DNA from: Planctomycetota bacterium
GTDB lineage: Bacteria; Planctomycetota; Phycisphaerae; WQYP01
Assembly: GCA_021790385.1 (NCBI GenBank)
Contig: JAJYDW010000005.1
Span: 34,880 to 98,879, forward strand
Direction of reading: 5' to 3'
Length of the DNA stretch: 64,000 nt
Below the pieces are notes generated by a model. It searched no databases. It saw nothing but the letters and a program-made list of their open reading frames with translations, and was not told the DNA's origin. Each line of letters begins with the position of its first letter. Positions within the stretch are counted from its first letter, which is position 1. Shown here in pieces: positions 18,387 to 25,947 of this stretch. A program made the translations under genes and the position numbers.

Positions 18387-18623
18387 CGATGTCGTATTAG
18401 TCAATTTACGAACCCCAATGGTTGCCGTCGTACCATCCGGCTGGACAAGATGAATGGACGGATGGCTGAAAATGTCCGGCGCTATATTGAGGATTTAATC
18501 AAGGCCGGGTTAGCCAATGTCGCCATAACCAATGAAACCGCTGCCTGGCTGGGTGGATTATATGATGATCTGTAGAGCCAATTGGTAGATGTGGGGCTGG
18601 CAAAGCTACGGGCCAAGAATGCA
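18387..18623 (+). pseudogene. Tyrosine recombinase (integrase) N-terminal fragment with amber stop
   Basis: The plus frame from 18387 reads CRRTIRLDKMNGRMAENVRR, then an ~50-residue helical stretch ending TAAWLGGLYDDL. TAG at 18573-18575 interrupts it and the same frame continues with SQLVDVGLAKLR. This is the layout of the N-terminal arm of planctomycete site-specific integrases (TIRL-K-x-x-R-x-A-E-x-V..., then TxxWLxxLxDxLxxxLxxVGL), in which Trp often stands at the position of the stop. The core-binding and catalytic domains are missing; the frame passes directly into a phytanoyl-CoA dioxygenase-like fragment. Confidence 0.6.
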
Positions 18624-19109
18624 CCCCAGCATGAGGATTCCGCCTACTGGAAAGGCCGGCTGGAGCCCATGGAAGTTGTCACCGTGTGGCTGGCCATCGA
18701 CCCTTCCACACCAGCCAACGGCTGCATGCAGGTAATTCCCCGCACACACCACAATGGCTTTTCCCAATATCAAAACGTTTCCGATCCAGAGCGTGCCGTA
18801 TTCTCGGCGGAAATCAAAGCCGAGGAGTTCGATGCCTCCAAGGCTGTGGATTGCGTGTTGGAGCCGGGCCAATGCTCCTTGCATGACGGCCGGCTGATTC
18901 ACGGCTCGGCGGCCAATACGGGGACCATGCGCCGTTGCGGCTATACCATGCGCTACATACCCACCACCTCGCGGTTTATCGCCAATGGCCTGCACCAGAT
19001 TTATCTGGCGAGTGGCAAAGACCGTGCGGGTAACACTTACGGCGATCCGACAAAGCCCAACAAGGACTGGCTCGACGCCTATCCGGACGACCAGCCCGCG
19101 GGGCATTGA
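18624..19109 (+). pseudogene. Phytanoyl-CoA dioxygenase (PhyH)-like gene, N-terminally truncated
   Basis: The sequence begins at the iron-binding HED of the PhyH family (QHEDSAYW at 18627-18650) and runs through MEVVTVWLAIDPST, NGCMQVIP, the distal HDGRLIHGSAAN (second His) and a normal C-terminus (~160 residues). The ~100 N-terminal residues of the fold are absent and replaced by the integrase remnant, in frame. Both metal-binding motifs survive, but a fold lacking its first strands is unlikely to be active. Any translation could only begin at a TTG (18582) or later. Best seen as a recombination scar. Confidence 0.7.
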
Positions 19110-19243
19110 TGTCGGCAGCCGATGCTGCTAAAACGGCCACAGTCGGCTTTGGTATAAGGCCCCGGAACCCGCCTATTTGACGAAACGCCCACCAGGCCGT
19201 ACCTTACGGCCGTTGGTTTGCTGTTGTTTCAGGAGCAATCGAA

Positions 19244-19324
19244 ATGCCTAAACCTCGTCGTCGCCGTAAAATTGGCAGTAAGAAGCGCCACGCCAAGTGG
19301 AAGGCTCGGCATCACGTTCAATGA
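19244..19324 (+). CDS. 26-residue highly basic small protein
   Basis: AGGAG lies 8 nt upstream of an ATG that opens a 26-codon frame beginning MPKPRRRRKIGSKKRHAK; fourteen of the 26 residues are Arg or Lys (or His beyond that). Very short Arg/Lys-rich proteins of this type occur in bacteria as ribosome-associated peptides (for example the AURKAIP1/COX24-like and bTHX groups). Similarity to either is only in composition. The good ribosome-binding site and the non-random composition favour a real gene. It ends 32 bp before the convergent leuA gene's stop. Confidence 0.5.
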   Translation: MPKPRRRRKIGSKKRHAKWKARHHVQ

Positions 19325-19356
19325 TCGCCGCCGAGATGGGCTTTTTCGTCACATCC

Positions 19357-20952
19357 TCATTGCTCCAACGATGAACCCTGCGTAATGGTACGTTTGGCCA
19401 TGGTGCGAATGCGATTGATCGCAGCCAGGTACGCCTTGGCCGAGGCTTCCAGAATATCGGTACTAAAACCGCGTCCACGCACCTTGCGGCCATTGTGAGT
19501 AAGTTCAACCATGACTTCGCCCTGGGCCTCACGGCCGCCGGTAATGCTGCGCACCTGGTACGATTCCAGCCGGGCGCTGATACGCGTGATGCGCTGAATA
19601 ACGGCGAACATGGCGTCAATCGGGCCGTCGCCGGTGGCGGCATCGGTAATGGCTGCATCCGAGGAATCCATGAGAGTAACGGTGGCGGTGGCTACACCCT
19701 GGTTGCTCGCCATCACCTGGAGATTTTTAAGGCGAAACAGCGGAGCGGATGTTTCCAACTGCTCTTCGACCAGGGCTTCCAGGTCTTCATCGTAGATTTC
19801 CTTTTTCTTGTCGCAAAGAACCTTGAACCGCTCGAAAGCTACATCCAAAGCGGACTCCTCCAACTTCAAATCCAATTCCTCCAGGCGCTGGCGAAATGCA
19901 TGGCGTCCGGAGTGTTTGCCCAGGACCAGCCGATTCTGGATTAACCCTACATCCGACGGAGACATTATTTCGTAGGTGCTGCGCTCCTTGAGAATGCCAT
20001 CCTGATGAATGCCGGCCTCGTGGGCGAAGGCATTTTCTCCGACAATGGCCTTGTTGCGCTGCACCTGAAGACCGGTCAACGAGCTGACCATGCGCGAACA
20101 GGGCACAAGTTTTCGGGTGTTAATGCCTGTTTCATACGGGAAGTCCGCCTGCCGCGTGCGTATGGCCATGACGATTTCCTCCAGAGCCGCGTTGCCGGCG
20201 CGTTCACCGATTCCGTTGATGGTACATTCCACCTGCCGCGCCCCACCCGCGACAGCCGCCAGGGAATTGGCCACGGCCAAACCCAGGTCGTTGTGGCAAT
20301 GGGCGCTGAAAATAACCTTGGAGGCGCAAGGCACGTGCTGCATCAGGTATTCAAACATAGCCTGATATTCCGCCGGCAAGGCATAGCCCACAGTATCGGG
20401 GCAATTGATGGTGGTAGCTCCGGCTTCAATGGCGGCGCTAACCACTTCCGCCAGAAAATCCAATTCAGTACGGCTGGCATCTTCCGGCGAAAATTCCACA
20501 TCCTGCACGTAGCTGCGGGCCAGCTTTACGCTTTCTACAGTCAGCCGGATAATTTCATCCTTGGCCTTTTTAAGTTTGAACTCGCGATGAATTTTACTGG
20601 TGGCACAGAACACATGAATGCGGCCATGCGCGGCCCGCTGTACCGCTTCGCCGGCGCGGCGAACATCCTTTTCCGTGCATCGGGCCAGGCCGGCAACCGT
20701 GGCCCTGGTAATTTCCGAGGCGATGGCCGCTACGGCCTCAAAATCGCCGGGACTGGTGATTGGAAATCCGGCTTCTATAACATCCACCCCCAGTTGTTCA
20801 AGCGAACGGGCGATTTCCAACTTTTCATGCAGATTCAGCGAAGCCCCCGGCGATTGCTCGCCATCACGCAGGGTGGTGTCAAAAATTCGAATTCGTGGAC
20901 GATTCGCAGCAATGTCCGCGGTCACTGGTGATGGGTTTGCTTGGGTGGTCAT
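19357..20952 (-). CDS. leuA: 2-isopropylmalate synthase
   Basis: The product is 531 residues and makes 2-isopropylmalate from acetyl-CoA and 2-oxoisovalerate, the first committed step of leucine synthesis. The N-terminal TIM barrel shows FDTTLRDGEQSPGASL (metal-binding Asp and catalytic Arg), FSAHCHNDLGLAVANSLAAV (HxH metal ligands) and NGIGERAGNAALEE. The C-terminal ~140 residues form the LeuA allosteric (leucine-binding) domain. Length fits the long bacterial form. GAGG is 9 nt upstream of the ATG. Its 5' leader holds a leucine attenuator (21007-21156). No other leu gene is adjacent. Confidence 0.97.
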   Translation of the reverse strand: MTTQANPSPVTADIAANRPRIRIFDTTLRDGEQSPGASLNLHEKLEIARSLEQLGVDVIEAGFPITSPGDFEAVAAIASEITRATVAGLARCTEKDVRRAGEAVQRAAHGRIHVFCATSKIHREFKLKKAKDEIIRLTVESVKLARSYVQDVEFSPEDASRTELDFLAEVVSAAIEAGATTINCPDTVGYALPAEYQAMFEYLMQHVPCASKVIFSAHCHNDLGLAVANSLAAVAGGARQVECTINGIGERAGNAALEEIVMAIRTRQADFPYETGINTRKLVPCSRMVSSLTGLQVQRNKAIVGENAFAHEAGIHQDGILKERSTYEIMSPSDVGLIQNRLVLGKHSGRHAFRQRLEELDLKLEESALDVAFERFKVLCDKKKEIYDEDLEALVEEQLETSAPLFRLKNLQVMASNQGVATATVTLMDSSDAAITDAATGDGPIDAMFAVIQRITRISARLESYQVRSITGGREAQGEVMVELTHNGRKVRGRGFSTDILEASAKAYLAAINRIRTMAKRTITQGSSLEQ

Positions 20953-20965
20953 GGTTGGTTACCTC

Positions 20966-20994
20966 AAAAAAAAGCCACGGCGAAAAGACCATGG
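20966..20994 (-). terminator. Second hairpin plus T-tract in the leuA leader
   Basis: Reading the minus strand, CCATGG, an 8-nt loop, CCGTGG (one wobble pair) and a run of eight T lie ~15 nt upstream of the leuA ATG. It looks like a weak second intrinsic terminator or a structure that modulates ribosome access. The stem is short, so this is tentative. Confidence 0.3.
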
Positions 20995-21006
20995 AAAATC
21001 AGGCCA

Positions 21007-21156
21007 TAAAAAAACCCCGCGAGGATCGCTCGCAGGGTTAGAAAGCATATTGCAGACAATACCACCCTACCAGCGTCCAGGCCAAAGGCCGGCCAGCCCC
21101 AGATTCAACAGGGTAAGCGACAGATACGGGAGCGTATTGGACAATCCAAATTTCAT
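21007..21156 (-). promoter_or_regulatory. Leucine-responsive transcription attenuator of leuA
   Basis: Four segments can be read on the minus strand. Segment 1 is ACCCT at 21114-21110, within the leucine codons of the leader peptide. Segment 2 is GTAGGGT ending at 21064, overlapping the leader stop codon. Segment 3 is ACCCTGC from 21038 down. Segment 4 is the G-rich CTCGCGGGGTT. Segment 2 pairs with 1 or with 3 (7 bp including one wobble; a 6-bp TATTG/CAATA-type hairpin stacks inside). Segments 3 and 4 form an 11-bp terminator stem with a 5-nt loop (21013-21039), followed by a T-tract (21008-21014). Ribosome stalling at leucine codons would mask segment 1, favour 2:3 and allow leuA transcription. 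Confidence 0.8.
21067..21156 (-). CDS. leuL: Leucine-rich leader peptide of the leuA attenuator
   Basis: A 29-codon frame runs from ATG 21156 to TAG 21069-21067. Nine residues are leucine (positions 5, 9, 12, 14, 16, 17, 19, 21, 24), encoded by CTG, TTG, CTC and CTT. The centre is the cluster LSLTLLNLGLAGL. There is no Shine-Dalgarno sequence; the -10 element of the promoter ends 8 nt before the ATG, so the transcript probably starts at the A of the ATG (leaderless). The stop codon overlaps the segment that pairs with both alternatives of the attenuator. The peptide itself likely has no function other than sensing Leu-tRNA supply. Confidence 0.75.
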   Translation of the reverse strand: MKFGLSNTLPYLSLTLLNLGLAGLWPGRW

Positions 21157-21163
21157 GCCATTT

Positions 21164-21192
21164 AGTGTACCGCATGTTTTTGTTCTCGTCAA
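21164..21192 (-). promoter_or_regulatory. Promoter of the leuL-leuA transcript
   Basis: On the minus strand TTGACG (21192-21187; 5/6), a 17-bp spacer and TACACT (21169-21164; 4/6) form a sigma70-type promoter. The predicted start falls at or next to 21156, the first base of the leader peptide. Confidence 0.55.
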
Positions 21193-21275
21193 GTCAAAAA
21201 CCGCCCTCGAAAAATAGATAAAAAAATCGCCGCATTGAAACGAGTCGTACACTTTCAAAATCAACCGGAGCCTTT

Positions 21276-21281
21276 TATAAT
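21276..21281 (+). promoter_or_regulatory. -10 element for tRNA-Leu
   Basis: A perfect TATAAT lies 15 bp upstream of the mature 5' end of tRNA-Leu. The -35 region 17 bp upstream (TTTCAA) is poor. Confidence 0.45.
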
Positions 21282-21296
21282 CGTTCGTGGCCGATC

Positions 21297-21380
21297 GCCG
21301 GAGTGGCGGAACTGGCAGACGCGCCGGACTCAAAATCCGGTTCTCGCAAGAGAGTGTGGGTTCGATTCCCTCCTCCGGCA
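21297..21380 (+). tRNA. tRNA-Leu(CAA)
   Basis: The acceptor arms GCCGGAG and CTCCGGC pair fully, with discriminator A. The anticodon arm is CCGGA-CTCAAAA-TCCGG, giving anticodon CAA for UUG leucine codons. A long variable arm (TTCTCGCAAGAGAG) and the TTCGATT loop are typical of the leucine class. The 84-nt gene does not encode CCA. It is divergent from the leuL-leuA unit, whose leader peptide contains two UUG codons. Confidence 0.95.
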
Positions 21381-21386
21381 TTGGCC

Positions 21387-21422
21387 CAGACGATAACCCA
21401 GACGATAACCCAAACGATAACT
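21387..21422 (+). repeat. Three tandem copies of a 12-bp unit downstream of tRNA-Leu
   Basis: CAGACGATAACC occurs twice in tandem and a third copy follows with two substitutions (CAAACGATAACT). The array starts 7 bp after the tRNA and ends just before the ribosome-binding site of the next gene. Confidence 0.8.
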
Positions 21423-21432
21423 AGGAGTGTTC

Positions 21433-21735
21433 ATGAAAACCCACCGGAAGGTGAAAGGACTACCCACCGCCAAAAGCCCCCTGACGGTCCAAACCGTTGA
21501 GCTGCCGTCCGCCCCGCCCAAGGCCAATGCCCGACGCGTGCAGCAGGTACGCAAGGGGTTGGGCATGTCCCAGGCGGTCTTCGCGGCGACGCTCAATGTA
21601 TCCGTTAAACTGGTTCAAGGTTGGGAACAGGGCTTGCGTACGTGCGGTCGCGGTGAACTGCGGCTGCTGGAAATGATGGCCAAGCACCCTGAATTATTCC
21701 AGAATATTGCCACAACCTCGGCCCCCCGCCGCTGA
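21433..21735 (+). CDS. Small XRE-type helix-turn-helix protein
   Basis: The product is 100 residues; AGGAG ends 5 nt before ATG 21433. A basic N-terminal arm (~35 residues) precedes RRVQQVRKGLGMSQAVFAAT and LNVSVKLVQGWEQG, a Cro/C1-type helix-turn-helix as found in HigA- and NadS-like antitoxins. The last part (ELRLLEMMAKHPELF) is a dimerisation helix typical of those proteins. No toxin gene is beside it, so a stand-alone regulator is as likely as an orphan antitoxin. Its stop is one base from the stop of the convergent radical SAM gene. Confidence 0.75.
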   Translation: MKTHRKVKGLPTAKSPLTVQTVELPSAPPKANARRVQQVRKGLGMSQAVFAATLNVSVKLVQGWEQGLRTCGRGELRLLEMMAKHPELFQNIATTSAPRR

Positions 21736-21736
21736 A

Positions 21737-22630
21737 TCACCAGAAACATTCCAACGGCACCCCCGGCAACCGCAGTTTGACGATCTCTAAGATCGCAGTC
21801 ATTTCCTGGGGCGATAACGGCGCGACATAATTTTCCGCGGTCTTCCGGGCCACGGTATAAAGCTGCACCAGCTTGATTCGGCCGCCGGCAGCGATGATAT
21901 CCGCAATCCGCTGCGCATAGGCGTGTATTTCTTCCGGCGGCGGTGGTTGGCCATGAATTTTCATCAGCAAGGTTTGAATCACGGTGGGCCGCACCTGTGC
22001 ACACCAGGTAATATTGGCCAAAATCCGCGCCAAGCCCACACCCGGCCGATCTACCAACTGATAATAAGCGGCAGTGCCCGCATCCAGCTTGGCCCAGATT
22101 TCCCCGCCATGTTGATCCAGATATTCCAAAGCCTCGCGCACAGATCGTCGGCCAAACATGGTGGCATTGGTTATCAGCACCAGTTTCACTCCGGATAATC
22201 CTGCCCTTTGCAGTTCCTGCGCGGCAATGTGGCAACATGGACCGAACACCGGGCAAGTGGTCGGCTCACCATCACCGGAAAAGGCGATGTCATTCAGGCG
22301 CATCAAATCCGGCCTGATGGATGCAAAATCCGGCAACCTGAAAATCTCTCCGGAAGCGGCCAGGGCCAGCATATGGCGCAATTCCGTGCGAACCACGGCC
22401 GTCTCCACGCGCCCGGTCTGGCCGGGCACACTCCGCTCGACACTGCAATAAATGCAATCAAAGTTGCAGACTTTATCCGGGTTCAAATTGATGCCGATAC
22501 TTAAGCCGCCGCTGCGTCGCGACACCACCGGGTACACATAGCGATTGCCGGCCCAGGCACGTGAATGGCGGGAAAAAGCCAGTCGCGTAGCTGCCAATAT
22601 TTTCGAGTTTTGGAGCACTTTATCATCCAT
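21737..22630 (-). CDS. Radical SAM protein (COG0731-like)
   Basis: The product is 297 residues from ATG 22630, where AAGGGA is ~8 nt upstream; in-frame starts further up lack such a site. The cluster motif is CNFDCIYC (~residue 59), followed by SGDGEPTTCP, the strand VKLVLITNATMF and WAKLDAG, as in the wyosine-related COG0731 radical SAM group. It binds a [4Fe-4S] cluster and cleaves S-adenosylmethionine; the substrate of bacterial members is not known to me. Nothing nearby suggests a pathway. Confidence 0.8.
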   Translation of the reverse strand: MDDKVLQNSKILAATRLAFSRHSRAWAGNRYVYPVVSRRSGGLSIGINLNPDKVCNFDCIYCSVERSVPGQTGRVETAVVRTELRHMLALAASGEIFRLPDFASIRPDLMRLNDIAFSGDGEPTTCPVFGPCCHIAAQELQRAGLSGVKLVLITNATMFGRRSVREALEYLDQHGGEIWAKLDAGTAAYYQLVDRPGVGLARILANITWCAQVRPTVIQTLLMKIHGQPPPPEEIHAYAQRIADIIAAGGRIKLVQLYTVARKTAENYVAPLSPQEMTAILEIVKLRLPGVPLECFW

Positions 22631-22937
22631 TGCAGATCCCTTTTGGGGTGCCGCCGAATCAGGACCTGATGCCGGGGTCCAAGCAATTCTGACCGCCGAT
22701 GCATCCGTCGGCTGCACCGGCCGACTGCGGCCATTTGACGCAAGCCTATCCGCTCAACTAGAGTACGGCTTGGGAAATTGGCCCAACGGGCCAGAATTCC
22801 GCCTGCGCCTGGCGGTTTTTCACCCGACCGGCAGATGCCCCGGGCTGGTACGATCCGGGCGGGCGGACTTTCCCCGGGAACCAGCATAACGTTTTGCGGC
22901 CCGTTGTAGAAGACCCGATGCAGGAATCACCGCGACT
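22631..22937. other. Divergent intergenic region, nothing recognised
   Basis: This separates two divergent genes (radical SAM, minus; metallophosphoesterase, plus). It is GC-rich, with open frames but no ribosome-binding site or domain. No clear promoter or structured RNA was seen. Confidence 0.5.
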
Positions 22938-23813
22938 TTGGATGAAAAATCAGAACATCTCACCGGGCTTTCCAGTATCCGCAACGCGCATGAAGCCAAC
23001 ACGACCGATCCTGTGTCGGCTGCGCCCGCGGCACAGGCAGATGCAGGCAATGGACAATCGGACTCCCTGGCGATTATTTCCGATATTCACGCCAACCTCG
23101 AGGCCCTGACCACGGTACTGGAGAATATCGCCAAACGGGGCATCCGGAAGATTTGCTGCCTTGGAGATGTCATTGGCTACGGCCCCAATCCTCTGGAATG
23201 TATTGACCTGGTGCTGGAGAATTGCCAGTTTACCATTATGGGCAATCATGATTTTGCGATATTTTATGAACCTTATAATTTTAATACCGCTGCTGAAAAC
23301 GCAGCTTTCTGGACGCGCCAGCAGTTTGAAACTGATCCGGACAAGCCGCGCCGCAATCGGCGCTGGCGCTATCTGGGATCCATGCAAACCCGCATGTTAA
23401 ACGAAAAATTTCTGGCCGTGCATGGATCCCCCCGGCGACCGATCAATGAATATATTTTTCCGGACGACATTTATTCCGCCACCCAAAAACTCTCCGGCAT
23501 TTTTGACCGCGTGCCCCACTTGTGCTTCGTGGGCCATACCCATGTGCCGGGGGTATTTGTGGAGCACCCTGATTTTTATTCGCCGGCCGATCTGGACAAT
23601 CGTTACACCATCAGCAGCGAAAAAGCGGTTATTAACGTTGGCAGTGTAGGCCAGCCGCGGGACCACGATCCACGGGCGAGCTTTGCCATTCTTCACGCGG
23701 ATGCCGTCGAATTCGTCCGGCTGTCCTATGATGTCAACGCCACGGTGGAAAAGGTGAGATCCATAGATGCACTCGACAACTTTCTGGGGCAACGCCTGCT
23801 GGAGGGCGTTTAG
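22938..23813 (+). CDS. Calcineurin-like metallophosphoesterase
   Basis: The product is 291 residues. The only in-frame start that keeps the whole domain is TTG 22938 (AGGA ~12 nt upstream); no ATG precedes the catalytic motifs. These are SDIHAN (Asp-x-His), GDVIGYGPNP, GNHDF and GHTHVPG, with VGSVGQPRD near the end, the layout of the YfcE/MJ0936-like phosphodiesterase group. Two metals would be bound. The first ~40 residues are low-complexity and probably disordered or not translated. The substrate cannot be told; a diesterase acting on a nucleotide or phospholipid intermediate is possible. Confidence 0.82.
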   Translation: MDEKSEHLTGLSSIRNAHEANTTDPVSAAPAAQADAGNGQSDSLAIISDIHANLEALTTVLENIAKRGIRKICCLGDVIGYGPNPLECIDLVLENCQFTIMGNHDFAIFYEPYNFNTAAENAAFWTRQQFETDPDKPRRNRRWRYLGSMQTRMLNEKFLAVHGSPRRPINEYIFPDDIYSATQKLSGIFDRVPHLCFVGHTHVPGVFVEHPDFYSPADLDNRYTISSEKAVINVGSVGQPRDHDPRASFAILHADAVEFVRLSYDVNATVEKVRSIDALDNFLGQRLLEGV

Positions 23814-23956
23814 TGAAGATGTAATACTAGTCCCCCGCCGCCGACAGGATCCCGGAGATCATCCGCAAGCAGTACCCTTGGTACCGGTGGGTTTAACGAT
23901 ACGACGGTTGCCATGACCTGGCCAAGCCTTTACCGCATACGTAACTGGAGGTTTTG

Positions 23957-25912
23957 ATGAACGGTAAAAAACTGCTCAATTTTCTAATGATTTTCGTCGT
24001 GGCTTTTCTGGCCATGAACCTGTTCACGCATTTCTTTTTTAAGCCCAAAGGCAAGCCTCACGCCCGCCCGCAAGGCGGCACGGAGGCAACGGGCGGTGCG
24101 GCCACAGGATATCAAAAGGTGGTACCTGTCAATGTCGTGCAACCCACCCGCATTACCCTGGGTAGTGCGGTCAAGGGCCAGCCGTATCTGCTGGCGGTTT
24201 CGGTGAGCAATGTTTCCGCGGGTATTGAAAATGTCCAGCTCAACGCGGCCCAATATCGGCAACATATCGGATCTGATCAACCGCTGCTGCTGCTGACCGC
24301 CCGCCCGTCTTCGCCACTCCCGTTTGCTACCACGGGTGTCGTCATCAACGGAATCAGCTATCCGCTGGAGCACGTCGTGTGGGGCGTGCTGCCGACCCCG
24401 GCAATCCTCAGCCGGCTGAGTACCACGCTCAGCGTAACCGTGGCGGATGCCGCCGGCCATCCGTTGGCCCGCATCGACAAAACTTTTCGCATTAACCCGA
24501 CAACCTATGATGTGCGCATCAGGCAGAAAATTTACAACTTAACTTCCCAGCCGATACGCGTTGCCGTAGATCAACTTGGACCAACCGATCTGCCGCTGCA
24601 GGACCGGCAGGAAGACATGCGCACGTTTATGAGTGCCGGCTATCGGCAACAAAGTCATTATCTGGATACCAGCGGTTTTCCTGAGGTGTATCAAACCGCC
24701 ATGGCCGAATCTGGTGCCAAGCCGGTAAAACTCGGGCTATTTACCGGCCAAAACCGCCTCCTGTGGATCGCCACGTCCAATCGTTTTTTCACCGCCATTG
24801 TAAGGCCTCTGCCGTATGGTCCCATTCACTGGGATCCATTGGATAACGGCCAGCAGATTCCGCGCATTACGTACCTTCATTCCGCCTGGGTTAAGCGTAT
24901 AGGCTCAGAAAACAGCAGTGCCGAACCACGCGGAATTGCCGCGGTGGTGCTGCACGGCGCGCCTTTGCTTATCCCCGCGGGCGGCCACACCGCCATGCCC
25001 CTGAGCGTTTATTTTGGCCCGAAAAAGCGTTCCCTGCTCGCCGGATCAGCTCATGCCAAGCCGGGTACCCCCGCCTACGAATACAACCTGTTTCATTACC
25101 TGGCGGTCATACAATTTAATCAGGGAAGCTGGTGTTCTTTCCTGACGTTTGCGTGGCTGGCCCTGGCCATTCTCAAAATTTTGACCTGGCTGCACGCCCT
25201 GATTCCCAATTACGGCATCGCCATTATGATCTTTGTGCTGCTGATCCGTCTGCTGCTGCACCCCTTGACGCGCTACGGGCAGGTCACCATGACTAAAACC
25301 CAGCGGAAAATGGCGGCGCTGGCCCCCGATCTGGAACGCCTGCGCACCAAATACGCCAAGGACAAGGCCCGTCTTCAGCAGGAAACAATGGCGTTATACA
25401 AAGAACGCAACGTGAATCCGGCCAGCAGCATACTGGGTTGTTTGCCCATGCTGCTGCAAATGCCCATCTGGATAGCTCTGTATTCAGGCCTGGCTGTGGA
25501 CATAGACCTGCGCCAAGCGGGCTTTATTCCGGGCTGGATTACGAATTTATCCAACCCCGATACCATCTTCAGCCATCAGATCGGCTTTCATATACCCATT
25601 CTCGGCTACCAGTTTGAAGGACATAATTTCATCGCGTTTAATCTGCTGCCCCTGCTTTTAGGCGTGGTTTTCTATCTGCAGATGAAAATGCAGATGAAAC
25701 TGGCTCCACCCCCAACCGACCCCCAGCAGCGGCAGACACAAATGATCTCGCAGTACATGATTCTGCTGTTTCCGCTGTTTTTGTACAACGCTCCCTCCGG
25801 GTTAAACCTGTACATCTGCGCCAGTACACTGGGAGGACTGGTGGATTCCTGGCTGGTGCGACGTCACTTGCGTAAGATGGACGCTGCGGCAGCCCTGGCC
25901 GGTGCCAAATGA
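23957..25912 (+). CDS. yidC: Membrane protein insertase YidC
   Basis: The product is 651 residues. GGAGG sits 6 nt upstream of ATG 23957. A first membrane segment (LMIFVVAFLAMNLF) is followed by a ~350-residue periplasmic domain as in Gram-negative YidC, then the conserved C-terminal insertase part: NYGIAIMIFVLLIRLLLHP, the cytoplasmic coiled hairpin (MTKTQRKMAALAPDLERL), NPASSILGCLPMLLQMPI and the final membrane helices. It inserts membrane proteins alone or with Sec. mnmE follows 35 bp downstream, a pairing conserved near bacterial replication origins, but rpmH and rnpA are absent here. Confidence 0.95.
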   Translation: MNGKKLLNFLMIFVVAFLAMNLFTHFFFKPKGKPHARPQGGTEATGGAATGYQKVVPVNVVQPTRITLGSAVKGQPYLLAVSVSNVSAGIENVQLNAAQYRQHIGSDQPLLLLTARPSSPLPFATTGVVINGISYPLEHVVWGVLPTPAILSRLSTTLSVTVADAAGHPLARIDKTFRINPTTYDVRIRQKIYNLTSQPIRVAVDQLGPTDLPLQDRQEDMRTFMSAGYRQQSHYLDTSGFPEVYQTAMAESGAKPVKLGLFTGQNRLLWIATSNRFFTAIVRPLPYGPIHWDPLDNGQQIPRITYLHSAWVKRIGSENSSAEPRGIAAVVLHGAPLLIPAGGHTAMPLSVYFGPKKRSLLAGSAHAKPGTPAYEYNLFHYLAVIQFNQGSWCSFLTFAWLALAILKILTWLHALIPNYGIAIMIFVLLIRLLLHPLTRYGQVTMTKTQRKMAALAPDLERLRTKYAKDKARLQQETMALYKERNVNPASSILGCLPMLLQMPIWIALYSGLAVDIDLRQAGFIPGWITNLSNPDTIFSHQIGFHIPILGYQFEGHNFIAFNLLPLLLGVVFYLQMKMQMKLAPPPTDPQQRQTQMISQYMILLFPLFLYNAPSGLNLYICASTLGGLVDSWLVRRHLRKMDAAAALAGAK

Positions 25913-25947
25913 TGTGTTGATGGGGCCACAGCCCTTCGCGAGCCATC

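Noticed and set aside
21029..21070. T-box riboswitch upstream of leuA
   Set aside because: AGGGTGG resembles the start of the T-box motif, but the remaining ACCGCG part is missing and no specifier stem is visible. The leader-peptide attenuator explains the same bases better.
21387..21422. CRISPR array
   Set aside because: Three 12-bp units are directly tandem with no spacers; no cas genes are present anywhere in the window.
21433..21735. Complete toxin-antitoxin pair
   Set aside because: Only the XRE-type protein is present; upstream is tRNA-Leu and downstream a convergent radical SAM gene.
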